In this document: piece after piece, positions 1-6,037 of the stretch
Layout of the letters: each line of letters starts with the position of its first letter
Numbering within the stretch: position 1 is the first letter of the stretch
Assembly (NCBI GenBank): GCA_009785885.1
Contig: WQUE01000305.1
Location: forward strand, 1 to 8,937
DNA from: Actinomycetes bacterium
GTDB lineage: Bacteria > Actinomycetota > Actinomycetes > Propionibacteriales > Propionibacteriaceae
Reading direction: 5' to 3'
DNA: 8,937 bases
Notes under the pieces: generated by a model
The model's database searches: none
Told to the model about the DNA's origin: nothing
What the model saw: the letters and a program-made list of their open reading frames with translations, nothing else
Made by a program: the position numbers and the translations under genes

Positions 1-543
1 CCGGACGTGGTCGGCCAGGTCGTCGCACGGGTCGTCGGTCGTCGCCAGGAACTCGATGCCGAAGCGGTCCATCAGCGCACGCGGCCGGAACGCCGGATCG
101 GCGAGCGTCTCCGCGATCGTGTCGTAGATCGTGTCCGCGGTGTCCGCCGACGGGCGGACGTCCACGCCGAACACGTCCACCAGCACGGCCTCCATCCAGT
201 ACTTCATCGCCGTCCCGGCGAACAGCGGCCAGCCGGCGCAGAAGATCCGCCAGGCCGCCCGCGCCTTTGGCTCCGGCAGCGGTGTCCCCGGCGGCACGCC
301 GAGCGCCGACAGCGACGCCCCGTTCGCGTGCAGCAGGCGCGTGATGTAGTGGTCGGGGCTGATCAGCAGCGACACCGGATCACTGAACGGGATGTCGTCG
401 GCGATCCAGGAGACGGGCACGTGCCCGTGCGGGGACAGGATCGGCTCGTCCTTCACGGAGTCGTACAGGCGGCGGGCGATCGCGCGCAACGCCGGATCGG
501 GCGGGAGCAGGCGGTCGGGATGGAGGGTCAACGGCGGCGTCAT
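1..543 (-). CDS. uxaC: Uronate (glucuronate/galacturonate) isomerase, 3' part missing
   Basis: The reverse strand reads open from an ATG at 543-541 to the left edge, giving the first 181 residues; the family is usually about 450-480, so roughly 60% lies outside the window. Uronate isomerase is a cytoplasmic metal-dependent enzyme of the amidohydrolase fold that turns D-glucuronate into D-fructuronate and D-galacturonate into D-tagaturonate. Visible family signs are the N-terminal TLHPDRLLPPDP, the metal-ligand HGH at residues 39-41, PDHYITRLLHANG at 63-75, a GWPLF segment at 104-108, and TTDDPCDDLADH at 168-179. The gene is divergent from uxaE with 148 bp between them, which fits joint control of one pathway. 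No good Shine-Dalgarno sequence precedes the start; GATGAT lies 6 nt before the ATG, so a leaderless message is possible. Family assignment is confident; the preferred substrate cannot be told from sequence. Confidence 0.9.
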   Translation of the reverse strand, partial: MTPPLTLHPDRLLPPDPALRAIARRLYDSVKDEPILSPHGHVPVSWIADDIPFSDPVSLLISPDHYITRLLHANGASLSALGVPPGTPLPEPKARAAWRIFCAGWPLFAGTAMKYWMEAVLVDVFGVDVRPSADTADTIYDTIAETLADPAFRPRALMDRFGIEFLATTDDPCDDLADHVR

Positions 544-549
544 GCCTCT

Positions 550-555
550 ATCATC
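550..555 (-). promoter_or_regulatory. Candidate -10 element for leaderless uxaC transcript
   Basis: On the minus strand GATGAT is followed by exactly 6 nt (AGAGGC) and then the ATG. It differs from the actinobacterial TANNNT consensus only at the first base. The spacing would put the transcript start at or next to the start codon. Four other genes in the window show the same layout with a full TANNNT. No -35 is recognisable. Confidence 0.35.
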
Positions 556-655
556 GCGGCTGCCCGGGACCCGGTGCGGACGCAACGCCGAAACACGGTG
601 AACCCGTCCACGGCGACACCGCAGCGTTATCCGCCCATGCCCGGGAAACACCCCG

Positions 656-661
656 TACGAT
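656..661 (+). promoter_or_regulatory. Candidate -10 element for uxaE
   Basis: TACGAT fits TANNNT. It would place the transcript start near 668, leaving an untranslated leader of about 24 nt that holds the uxaE ribosome binding site. No -35 with normal spacing is visible, so the element could depend on an activator or be a chance match. Confidence 0.35.
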
Positions 662-691
662 GGAGGAGAAATCCGTGAAAAGGAGCACACC

Positions 692-2131
692 ATGCCATCT
701 CTGCCCGCCGCCGCGATTCCCGCCTCCGTCGTCGAACGCGACGGCATCTCGTACTGGTGTGAAAAGGGGCCCGGCGGGAAGCGTCTGGCGATATCCCCGG
801 CCGGATCGTCGGTCACGGCGGCATTCACCGGCGAGACCCAAGGTGAGGTTTTCTCATGCCCGCTGACGCCGGAGAACGCGGCCGCCCTGCGGGCGGCATT
901 GCCGCACCTGCGGCCGGCCACGTTCGGCCTGGCGACATCGGTCGGTTTCGGCGACCGGCTGGGGCTGTGCACGCCGGGCCACGTCGCCGCGCTGCGGGCG
1001 GTCGGGGCGACCATCCGTCCGACGTTCGCCCAGCAGTCCATCCGGGAGATGGGACGCACGAACCGCACGCCGCGCCAGGTGCTCGACGACGCGACGTGGG
1101 GCACCTTCCAGGCGGGCTGGACGGGCCCGGTCGGGGCGGACGCCGATCACCTGCACACTACGGCGGATATCGACCGGGGCGTGGAAGCCGGGTACGTCTT
1201 CTTCACCCTCGACCCGAACGACCACGTCAACCCCGAGGCGGAGCACGCCACGCCCGCGCGGTGCGAGGAGATGGCGCGGGCCCTGGACTGGGCCGCCCTC
1301 GAATCCAGCTTCGCCGACTTCATGGCCGCCTACTCCGGGCACACCATCGACCTGGAGGACGAGTCGATCACCCTCGACGACGCGTCCCTGATCCGCGCCC
1401 TGGCGAAGTACGGCGACGCCCTGGTCGACACGATGACGATGTACCGCCATCTGGAGGCGTCCGGAATCGACTACGAATTCGAGATGGCGATCGACGAGAC
1501 CGACTATCCGACGAAACCGGCCGAGCACGTCGTGATCATGAGCGAATTGAAGCGGCTCGGCGCCAACCCCGTGTCGTTCGCACCCCGCTTCGTCGGCGGG
1601 TTCGAGAAGGGTGTGGAATACATCGGCGACCTCGACGCCCTCGCGCGCGATTTCCGGATCCACGCCGCAATCGCCCGGGCGCTCGGACCGTACAAACTGT
1701 CGCTCCACTCCGGCTCGGACAAGTACTCGACGTATCCGTTGATCGCCGAGGCGACCCGGGGGATGGTCCACCTGAAGACCGCCGGGACGAGTTGGGCGGA
1801 GGCGCTGCGCGTGATCGCCCGCCACGACCCGGCGCTGTTCCGCGACGTGCTCGACCTGTCGGTCCGCGAGTTCGAGACGAACCGCCACAGCTACCACCTC
1901 AGCTGCGACCTGGCACGAATTCCCGCCGCGCCGTCCGACGCGGACCTGGACGACCTGCTCACCCGCACGGACTCCCGGCAGGTGCTGCACGTCGGCTACG
2001 GCCCCGCCCTGTCGACCTACCACGACCGCTTGTACGCGTGCTGGGCCGCCCACGAGGACGAACTGAACGACATCATCTGCCGGCACTTCATCAAGCACCT
2101 CGCGCCGTTCGCCCCGTGGGCCAACGTCTAG
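692..2131 (+). CDS. uxaE: Tagaturonate epimerase (tagaturonate/fructuronate interconversion)
   Basis: This 479-residue protein matches, from memory, the UxaE family first defined in Thermotoga, and its length is the usual one. The enzyme interconverts D-tagaturonate and D-fructuronate, so galacturonate can enter the glucuronate branch without separate UxaB and UxaA enzymes. Family-like blocks are GFGDRLGLCTPGH (85-97), QQSIREMGRTNRTP (114-127) followed by DDATWGTFQAGW (132-143), the acidic/histidine stretch GADADHLHTTADID (148-161), DETDYPTKPAEHV (268-280) and LSLHSGSDKYSTYP (336-349). The His/Asp/Glu-rich blocks suit a metal-dependent sugar-acid enzyme. AGGAG at 681-685, 6 nt before the ATG, fixes the start. 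It is divergent from uxaC, which supports the assignment, and aroD follows after 9 nt. No signal peptide or membrane segment is seen. The main alternative is a related ketose epimerase of the same family with another substrate. Confidence 0.85.
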   Translation: MPSLPAAAIPASVVERDGISYWCEKGPGGKRLAISPAGSSVTAAFTGETQGEVFSCPLTPENAAALRAALPHLRPATFGLATSVGFGDRLGLCTPGHVAALRAVGATIRPTFAQQSIREMGRTNRTPRQVLDDATWGTFQAGWTGPVGADADHLHTTADIDRGVEAGYVFFTLDPNDHVNPEAEHATPARCEEMARALDWAALESSFADFMAAYSGHTIDLEDESITLDDASLIRALAKYGDALVDTMTMYRHLEASGIDYEFEMAIDETDYPTKPAEHVVIMSELKRLGANPVSFAPRFVGGFEKGVEYIGDLDALARDFRIHAAIARALGPYKLSLHSGSDKYSTYPLIAEATRGMVHLKTAGTSWAEALRVIARHDPALFRDVLDLSVREFETNRHSYHLSCDLARIPAAPSDADLDDLLTRTDSRQVLHVGYGPALSTYHDRLYACWAAHEDELNDIICRHFIKHLAPFAPWANV

Positions 2132-2134
2132 GCT
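2129..2134 (+). promoter_or_regulatory. Candidate -10 element for leaderless aroD transcript
   Basis: TAGGCT overlaps the TAG stop codon of uxaE and lies exactly 6 nt (GAGGCC) before the aroD ATG. This is a typical actinobacterial leaderless layout. It would let aroD be transcribed on its own as well as by read-through from uxaE. No clear -35 is seen. The TGAGG inside it is only 2 nt from the ATG, too close for a normal Shine-Dalgarno. Confidence 0.45.
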
Positions 2135-2140
2135 GAGGCC

Positions 2141-2884
2141 ATGAGCCCGACGCGTCCAACGATCGGCGACGTCCGCTTGGGCGCGGACCGGCCGGCGGCG
2201 ATCGTCCCCCTGCTGGCGGCGAGCGCGGACGACCTGCTGGCCCAGGCGCAGGCCGTGGCCGCAAGTGACGCCGACCTCGTGGAGTGGCGCGCGGACGCGT
2301 ACACCGGAACCACCGCCGTTCCCGACCTGGCCGCCGAGCTGCGCGGCATCGTGGGACGGCCCCTCATCGGCACCGTCCGCACGCGGGCCGAGGGTGGCGC
2401 CTTCGACGGCGACGATGACGCGTACGCGACGCTCGTCACCACGCTCATGGCTTGTCAGGACCTCGATGCTCTCGATGTCGAGACGGCCCGGTCCGCCTCG
2501 GGCGACCTCATCGCGGCCGCGCACGCGCGTGGTGTGGTCGTCATCGGCTCCCACCACGAGCCGACGGCCACACCGGCACCCGCCGACCTGCGCGCGCTGC
2601 TGGACGTCCTCGACGGGTCGGGGGCGGATGTCGTGAAGCTCGCCGTCCTGGCGGCCACGCCGGCCGACTCGGCCGCCCTGCTCGGCGCGACGGCCGAGTT
2701 CACCTCCCGTGCGGCCCATCCCGCGATCACCATGGCGATGGGCGAGGCCGGCCTGGTGACCCGGCTGATCGGGCACCGTTTCGGGTCCTGCGCCACGTTC
2801 GCCGTCGTCGCGGCGGCGTCCGCCCCCGGCCAGCCCGGCCTCGCCTACCTGCGGGCGGTGTGGGCTGCGCTGGGCGACGCGTGA
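2141..2884 (+). CDS. aroD: Type I 3-dehydroquinate dehydratase
   Basis: The 247-residue product is a class I (Schiff-base) dehydroquinase, a cytoplasmic TIM-barrel enzyme converting 3-dehydroquinate to 3-dehydroshikimate. The active-site set is complete by comparison with the enteric enzymes: EWRAD (E48, R50), TVRTRAEGG (78-86, R80), DVE (E114), GSHHEP with the general-acid/base H139, VVKLAV with the Schiff-base lysine K166, and MGEAGLVTRLIGHRFGS (200-216, R208), ending with ASAPGQ (226-231). Length is normal for the family. No other shikimate gene is nearby; it sits 9 nt after uxaE and 19 nt before a methyltransferase gene. Best-known actinobacteria make aromatic amino acids with the unrelated type II enzyme (AroQ), so this one may be the sole dehydroquinase here or may serve quinate/shikimate breakdown. 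The start is set by ATG 2141; initiation is leaderless or coupled. Confidence 0.92.
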   Translation: MSPTRPTIGDVRLGADRPAAIVPLLAASADDLLAQAQAVAASDADLVEWRADAYTGTTAVPDLAAELRGIVGRPLIGTVRTRAEGGAFDGDDDAYATLVTTLMACQDLDALDVETARSASGDLIAAAHARGVVVIGSHHEPTATPAPADLRALLDVLDGSGADVVKLAVLAATPADSAALLGATAEFTSRAAHPAITMAMGEAGLVTRLIGHRFGSCATFAVVAAASAPGQPGLAYLRAVWAALGDA

Positions 2885-2891
2885 GGGCGCC

Positions 2892-2897
2892 TACAGT
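2892..2897 (+). promoter_or_regulatory. Candidate -10 element for leaderless methyltransferase transcript
   Basis: TACAGT lies in the 19-nt gap after aroD and exactly 6 nt (GATGCC) before the ATG of the next gene, where no Shine-Dalgarno is present. The layout matches that of aroD, the antitoxin and the DUF1015 gene. No -35 match is visible. Confidence 0.45.
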
Positions 2898-2903
2898 GAT
2901 GCC

Positions 2904-3917
2904 ATGACGGCGCACGAGGCGCGACAGGCGGTGGTCCGCGCGAACACGCCCATCCCGGCGGTGAAGCTCGCGGTGCTCGACGCCCCCGACCTGGTCGAGC
3001 TGGGCACCCGGATGGCCGGTGAGGTGCTGGCCTGGTGCGACGACATCCGCGCCGCGACGCACGTGTCCCGCACGGCGCGACGGACGGGCCTGGACGGACG
3101 GGACGAGGCGATCGCGGGCGCCACGGCGGTGTGGTGCGAACTGCCCCATTCCCTTGGCGCGCTCGACGAGGTGGCCGCGCTCGTCGCCGAACGTGCCGAT
3201 CCGAGCGCGCGCCTCGTGGTGCTCGCCCGCCACACCGACCTGACCCTGTCGATGAACGACGTGCTGGCCAGGCATTTCGACCTGGTGCGCGGCAGCTGGG
3301 GGACGGGGAAGTACCGCGCGCTGCTGGCCAACGTGCCGAAGCGAACCGGCGGGCCGGCCTGGCCGCGTGTCCGCCGTGACGACGACCTCGGCCTCGACGT
3401 CTGGGCGTACGGCCCGACGTTCGCGGGCACCCGCTGCGACCCGGGCACCCGCCTGCTCGCCGACCACCTGGGTGCGGTCCCCCGCGGCGACGTCCTCGAC
3501 TTCGGCTCCGGCTCCGGCATCCTGGCCACACTGCTGGCCCGCCGCGACGGGCAGGATCCGGCCCGCGTCCTGGCTGTGGACGTTCTCACCACCAGCGTCG
3601 CGGCCACGGCACGGACCGCCGCCGCCGCGGACGTCCCGATCCGCACCCTGTGGGCGGACGGGCTGCGCGGGCTGCCCGACGCGAGCCTCGATGCGATCGT
3701 CACCAACCCGCCGTTCCACCTCGGCGTCGCCAAGGACTCCACGGCCACGCTCGCGATGTTCGCCGACGCGCCGCGCGTCCTGCGCCCAGGCGGGCACCTG
3801 TGGGCCGTCTACAACTCGCACCTGCCGTGGAAGGCGCGCCTGTCCGCGCTCGTCGGGCCGACCAGGATCGTCGCCCGCAACCCGCGGTACACCCTCGTCC
3901 AGGCGACCCGGCGATAG
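2904..3917 (+). CDS. RsmC/RlmG-like rRNA (guanine-N2) methyltransferase
   Basis: The 337-residue protein has the two-part layout of the RsmC/RlmG group (COG2813). The N-terminal half is a degenerate methyltransferase-like domain; the C-terminal half is a working class I S-adenosylmethionine fold. In the latter, motif I is VLDFGSGSGIL (197-207), the acidic end of strand 2 is AVD (224-226), and the catalytic motif is TNPPFH (267-272), which marks N-methylation of a purine exocyclic amine. The C-terminal LRPGGHLW (293-300), NSHLPWKARL (304-313) and ARNPRYTLVQA (324-334) follow the pattern of RlmG/RsmC tails. Such enzymes make m2G in 16S or 23S rRNA; which nucleotide is modified cannot be decided here. 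It follows aroD by 19 nt and converges with the toxin gene, with 7 nt between their stops. The start lacks a Shine-Dalgarno and looks leaderless. Confidence 0.82.
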   Translation: MTAHEARQAVVRANTPIPAVKLAVLDAPDLVELGTRMAGEVLAWCDDIRAATHVSRTARRTGLDGRDEAIAGATAVWCELPHSLGALDEVAALVAERADPSARLVVLARHTDLTLSMNDVLARHFDLVRGSWGTGKYRALLANVPKRTGGPAWPRVRRDDDLGLDVWAYGPTFAGTRCDPGTRLLADHLGAVPRGDVLDFGSGSGILATLLARRDGQDPARVLAVDVLTTSVAATARTAAAADVPIRTLWADGLRGLPDASLDAIVTNPPFHLGVAKDSTATLAMFADAPRVLRPGGHLWAVYNSHLPWKARLSALVGPTRIVARNPRYTLVQATRR

Positions 3918-3934
3918 GCCCGCCCTACACGGGC
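3918..3934. terminator. Short hairpin between convergent genes (weak terminator candidate)
   Basis: GCCCG (3918-3922) and CGGGC (3930-3934) form a perfect 5-bp stem around a 7-nt loop. It lies exactly where the methyltransferase and toxin genes converge and overlaps the toxin stop codon. There is no T-run on either side and the stem is short, so a terminator role is only possible. No better terminator is visible for either gene. Confidence 0.25.
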
Positions 3935-4317
3935 ACGAGGTCGAGCGCCGGATCGATCCGGGCGAGGTCGTCCGGATCCGAGGTATAGACCATGCCGCGG
4001 ACACGCCGTCCCAGCAGGGCCACGTGGCCATCCACGACATCGGACGTGCGGGACGACCCGAGCAGCACCCCGACGGCCTTGGCGGTGGCCTCGTCCAGCG
4101 GGTCGACCTGGACGGCACGGGTCGCAAGCAGGCGGGCGAGACCGTGCTGACGGGACGAGCCGCGCCACGCCTGCGCCAGCGCGCCGGCGGCGACGAACGC
4201 CGGGATCTCCTCCCGGGTGATCAGGAGCACCAGGGCGGTCATCCGTGGGTCGCCCCGCTCGAGCGCGATCAGGGCGCCCGCGTCGAAGACCACGGCGCGT
4301 CGCCACGCGCCCGTCAT
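3925..4317 (-). CDS. PIN-domain (VapC-like) toxin
   Basis: A 130-residue PIN-domain protein, the usual size for VapC ribonuclease toxins, which cut tRNA or rRNA with metal held by acidic residues. Visible acidic positions are D12 (VVFDAGALIALERGD), D93 and D96 (TSDVVDGHVALL), and D114/D116 (YTSDPDDL). At the place of the usual second acidic residue (a glutamate in the common ..LAEVWRG pattern) the protein reads LAQAWRG, with Q49. I recall this glutamine in other actinobacterial PIN proteins, so it is probably a subfamily trait rather than a recent lesion. The ATG at 4317-4315 overlaps the antitoxin stop as ATGA, so translation is coupled. A longer frame starting at 4425 would run inside the antitoxin gene in another phase and is rejected. 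The PIN-toxin class is confident; activity is unproven. Confidence 0.85.
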   Translation of the reverse strand: MTGAWRRAVVFDAGALIALERGDPRMTALVLLITREEIPAFVAAGALAQAWRGSSRQHGLARLLATRAVQVDPLDEATAKAVGVLLGSSRTSDVVDGHVALLGRRVRGMVYTSDPDDLARIDPALDLVPV

Positions 4318-4547
4318 GCCGGCACCCGCAGGCCTAGGGTGTCCTCCGCCCAGGCGAGATCGTCCTCGCTCACCCCGCCGATGGCCGCGGCCAGGTCGGC
4401 CGCAACCGCGCGGGCCGTCGCCCAATCAGGTTCCCGCAAGGAAAGATGCGAGAAATAGGCGGACACGTTGGGGGCGTCACCCGCGTCCACGGCATGCTGC
4501 GCCTTGGCCGCTACCTCATCGGGAACCGAGATTGTGATTCGCTTCAC
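4314..4547 (-). CDS. Ribbon-helix-helix (VapB-like) antitoxin
   Basis: A 77-residue protein beginning MKRITISVPDEVAAKAQ, the short basic strand and following helix of a ribbon-helix-helix DNA-binding antitoxin. The segment VSAYFSHLSLREPDW (28-42) and the acidic C-terminal part (SEDDLAWAEDTLG, 60-72) fit the toxin-binding tail of actinobacterial VapB-like proteins. It should neutralise the PIN toxin encoded next and repress its own promoter. The start is a GTG at 4547-4545, supported by a TATGAT -10 element exactly 6 nt upstream and by the lack of any Shine-Dalgarno. Its TGA overlaps the toxin ATG by 4 nt. It lies 37 nt downstream of the DUF1015 gene on the same strand, so some read-through transcription is also possible. 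Confidence 0.85.
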   Translation of the reverse strand: MKRITISVPDEVAAKAQHAVDAGDAPNVSAYFSHLSLREPDWATARAVAADLAAAIGGVSEDDLAWAEDTLGLRVPA

Positions 4548-4563
4548 ACGTTCATCATACGTT
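4542..4563 (-). promoter_or_regulatory. Tandem 11-bp direct repeat at antitoxin promoter (candidate operator)
   Basis: On the minus strand two contiguous 11-mers, AACGTATGATG (4563-4553) and AACGTGTGAAG (4552-4542), match at 9 of 11 positions (AACGT-TGA-G). The first contains the -10 hexamer, the second the GTG start codon. One helical turn of spacing suits two ribbon-helix-helix dimers binding side by side on the same face, which is known for several RHH repressors. Autorepression by the antitoxin or antitoxin-toxin complex is the inferred role. Confidence 0.5.
4554..4559 (-). promoter_or_regulatory. -10 element of toxin-antitoxin operon, leaderless
   Basis: TATGAT differs by one base from the bacterial optimum TATAAT and is the best -10 match in the window. 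It ends 6 nt before the GTG start, so transcription should begin at the start codon. The -35 region is GC-rich with no recognisable hexamer. Confidence 0.6.
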
Positions 4564-4584
4564 GGCCCGCCCCGCGGCCAGGCC

Positions 4585-5763
4585 TCACATCTGGCGCAGC
4601 ACCAGCCCCGTGCGCAGCTTCGGGGTGAAGAACGTCGACTTGGGTGGCATGAGCAGGCCCTCGCGCCCGGTGCGGAGGATCTCGGCGATGGACGTCGGAC
4701 GGATCAGCACCCCGGCGGCGTGCCCGGCGACAACCCCCAGCATCTCGTCCAACCCGTGCTGGTAACTGACCTGCGCGGGCGTGCCGGCCAGCGCCGCCTC
4801 CAGCCACGCGCCGTCCAACGCCCGCAGCCCGTCGAACGCGCCGGGCGTGGGGACGAGCCAGCTGGCCGCGCCGTCCGGACGCAACAGGACCAGGCGGCCC
4901 CACTCGACCATCTCACGCAGGGTGGCGGCCGACACCGGACCGTCCAGCGGCACGATGTCGAAGCGCCGCGCCAGGGCGGACACCAGGTCGTCCCAGGCGA
5001 TGCCGTCGTACAACCGGTGGATCGCCTCGATGGACAGCTGGTCGGCGACCAGCTCGTTCACGAACGTCAGCGTCAGCTCGGCCGGGGTGTCGTCGCGTCC
5101 CGTGGCGGCGCGCGTCTCGTCCCGGTACTGCCGGGCGACCCCGTAGCGGTGGTGGCCGTCGGCGACGAGGACGTCGTCGGCGCCGATGACCGCCGTGATC
5201 GCGGCGAGCCGCGCCGGATCGGTCACCCGCTCGACACGGTGCTCCACGCCGTCCACGACGACGGCCCCCAGGAACTCCCCCGGCGCGCGCAGCACATCCG
5301 TCAGGCCGGTCGCCAGCGACAGCCCCCACACCGGCGACAGGTTCGCACCGGTCGCCCGCGTCAGATCGAGGCGGTCGGTCGACGCCTTGGGTGTGGTGCG
5401 CTCGTGCGGCAACACGCCGCCGGCACCCTCGTCGACCACCTCCAGGGCGCCGAGCACACCCGCGATGTCGCGGGGCACGCCGGCGGCGTCGGTGAAGCGC
5501 ATGCGGTAGATCGTGAACGCCGGAGCATCGTCGAGGACGAGCACGCCGTCGGCCATCCACGACCGCAACGTCTCTGCGGCATCGAGGTAACGACGAGGGG
5601 AATCACCCCCCGGCACGTCCACGTGGACGATGTTGTGGGGGTCGCGCGCGCGCAGGGCGGCGACGTCGTCGTCCGACAGCACGTCGTACGGCGGGGCGAG
5701 AAGGGCATCCAGGTCGGACGCGGGCGCGTAGCGCCAGGCGGCGAAGGGTTCGAAGCGTGGCAT
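4585..5763 (-). CDS. DUF1015 family protein of unknown function
   Basis: A 392-residue protein with the landmark blocks of the DUF1015 family (COG4198): the N-terminal FEPFAAWRY (4-12) and LLAPPYDVLSDD (21-32), DPHNIVHVD (41-49), HERTTPKASTDRLDLTRA (120-137) with NLSPVWGL (141-148), VADGHHRYGVA (200-210), NELVADQLSIEAIHRL (236-251), and the tail LMPPKSTFFTPKLRTGLVLR (371-390). Length is typical and all blocks are present, so it appears intact. It has no signal peptide or membrane segment. The biochemical role is not established; conserved His, Glu, Arg and Lys residues suggest an enzyme acting on a charged small molecule, but this is a guess. TAGGGT lies 6 nt before the ATG, so the message is probably leaderless. 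It is divergent from the CoA-transferase gene across a 281-bp region. Confidence 0.85.
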   Translation of the reverse strand: MPRFEPFAAWRYAPASDLDALLAPPYDVLSDDDVAALRARDPHNIVHVDVPGGDSPRRYLDAAETLRSWMADGVLVLDDAPAFTIYRMRFTDAAGVPRDIAGVLGALEVVDEGAGGVLPHERTTPKASTDRLDLTRATGANLSPVWGLSLATGLTDVLRAPGEFLGAVVVDGVEHRVERVTDPARLAAITAVIGADDVLVADGHHRYGVARQYRDETRAATGRDDTPAELTLTFVNELVADQLSIEAIHRLYDGIAWDDLVSALARRFDIVPLDGPVSAATLREMVEWGRLVLLRPDGAASWLVPTPGAFDGLRALDGAWLEAALAGTPAQVSYQHGLDEMLGVVAGHAAGVLIRPTSIAEILRTGREGLLMPPKSTFFTPKLRTGLVLRQM

Positions 5764-5769
5764 GGCACC

Positions 5770-5775
5770 ACCCTA
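5770..5775 (-). promoter_or_regulatory. Candidate -10 element for leaderless DUF1015 transcript
   Basis: TAGGGT on the minus strand is followed by 6 nt (GGTGCC) and the ATG at 5763-5761. The spacing is the same as for the antitoxin, aroD and methyltransferase genes. No -35 hexamer is evident. Confidence 0.45.
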
Positions 5776-5874
5776 CTGCCCGCAATGACCCGCAGTTACG
5801 CGGAAGGCTCAATATGGACATGACTTGGGAACATGCTGCTCGGCCGGGCGTGTGAACGCGTGCGGAGGGCACCC

Positions 5875-5894
5875 GGAGGCCATCACAGGCCTCC
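5875..5894. promoter_or_regulatory. Perfect 7-bp inverted repeat upstream of CoA-transferase gene
   Basis: GGAGGCC (5875-5881) and GGCCTCC (5888-5894) form a perfect stem around the loop ATCACA. It sits roughly midway in the 281-bp divergent region, about 150 nt before the CoA-transferase start. No T-run follows, so it is not a clear terminator. It may be an operator for one of the divergent genes or, if transcription starts upstream, a leader hairpin. I could not match the surrounding region to a known riboswitch. Confidence 0.3.
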
Positions 5895-5943
5895 TCCCTG
5901 CAACAAACACCAATCCTCGCCCTCGGAATCAGGCGCGGACGAG

Positions 5944-5949
5944 TAGGCT
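5944..5949 (+). promoter_or_regulatory. Candidate -10 element for CoA-transferase gene
   Basis: TAGGCT fits TANNNT and would start a transcript near 5956, giving a leader of about 90 nt before the coding region. No -35 hexamer is recognisable at normal spacing. It is the only TANNNT I noted in the part of the region nearest the gene. Confidence 0.3.
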
Positions 5950-6030
5950 GAAACACACAGGCAAGCGCGCCACCGATCCGTTTTTGCCCGTTGCCCGCAG
6001 GGTGGCGCCCTTGGCCCCCGAACCCACGTC

Positions 6031-6037
6031 AAAGGAG
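6031..6037 (+). promoter_or_regulatory. Strong ribosome binding site that sets the CoA-transferase start
   Basis: AAAGGAG lies 7 nt before the ATG at 6045. This fixes the start there and rules out the in-frame TTG at 5991, which would add 18 residues unlike the family. Confidence 0.85.

Noticed and set aside
854..2776. A 640-codon open frame on the minus strand opposite uxaE and aroD
   Set aside because: It lies antisense to two genes with complete family motifs, is rich in Arg, Gly and Val without domain signs, and is a typical by-product of high third-position GC.
4318..4425. N-terminal extension of the PIN toxin to an upstream start at 4425
   Set aside because: It would overlap the antitoxin gene in another phase and adds a Gly/Arg-rich stretch; the ATGA overlap and the PIN domain start fit ATG 4317.
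4468..5823. A 451-codon plus-strand frame opposite the DUF1015 gene
   Set aside because: The minus-strand frame carries all DUF1015 landmark motifs; the plus frame gives an Arg/Gln/Gly-rich product with no recognisable domain.
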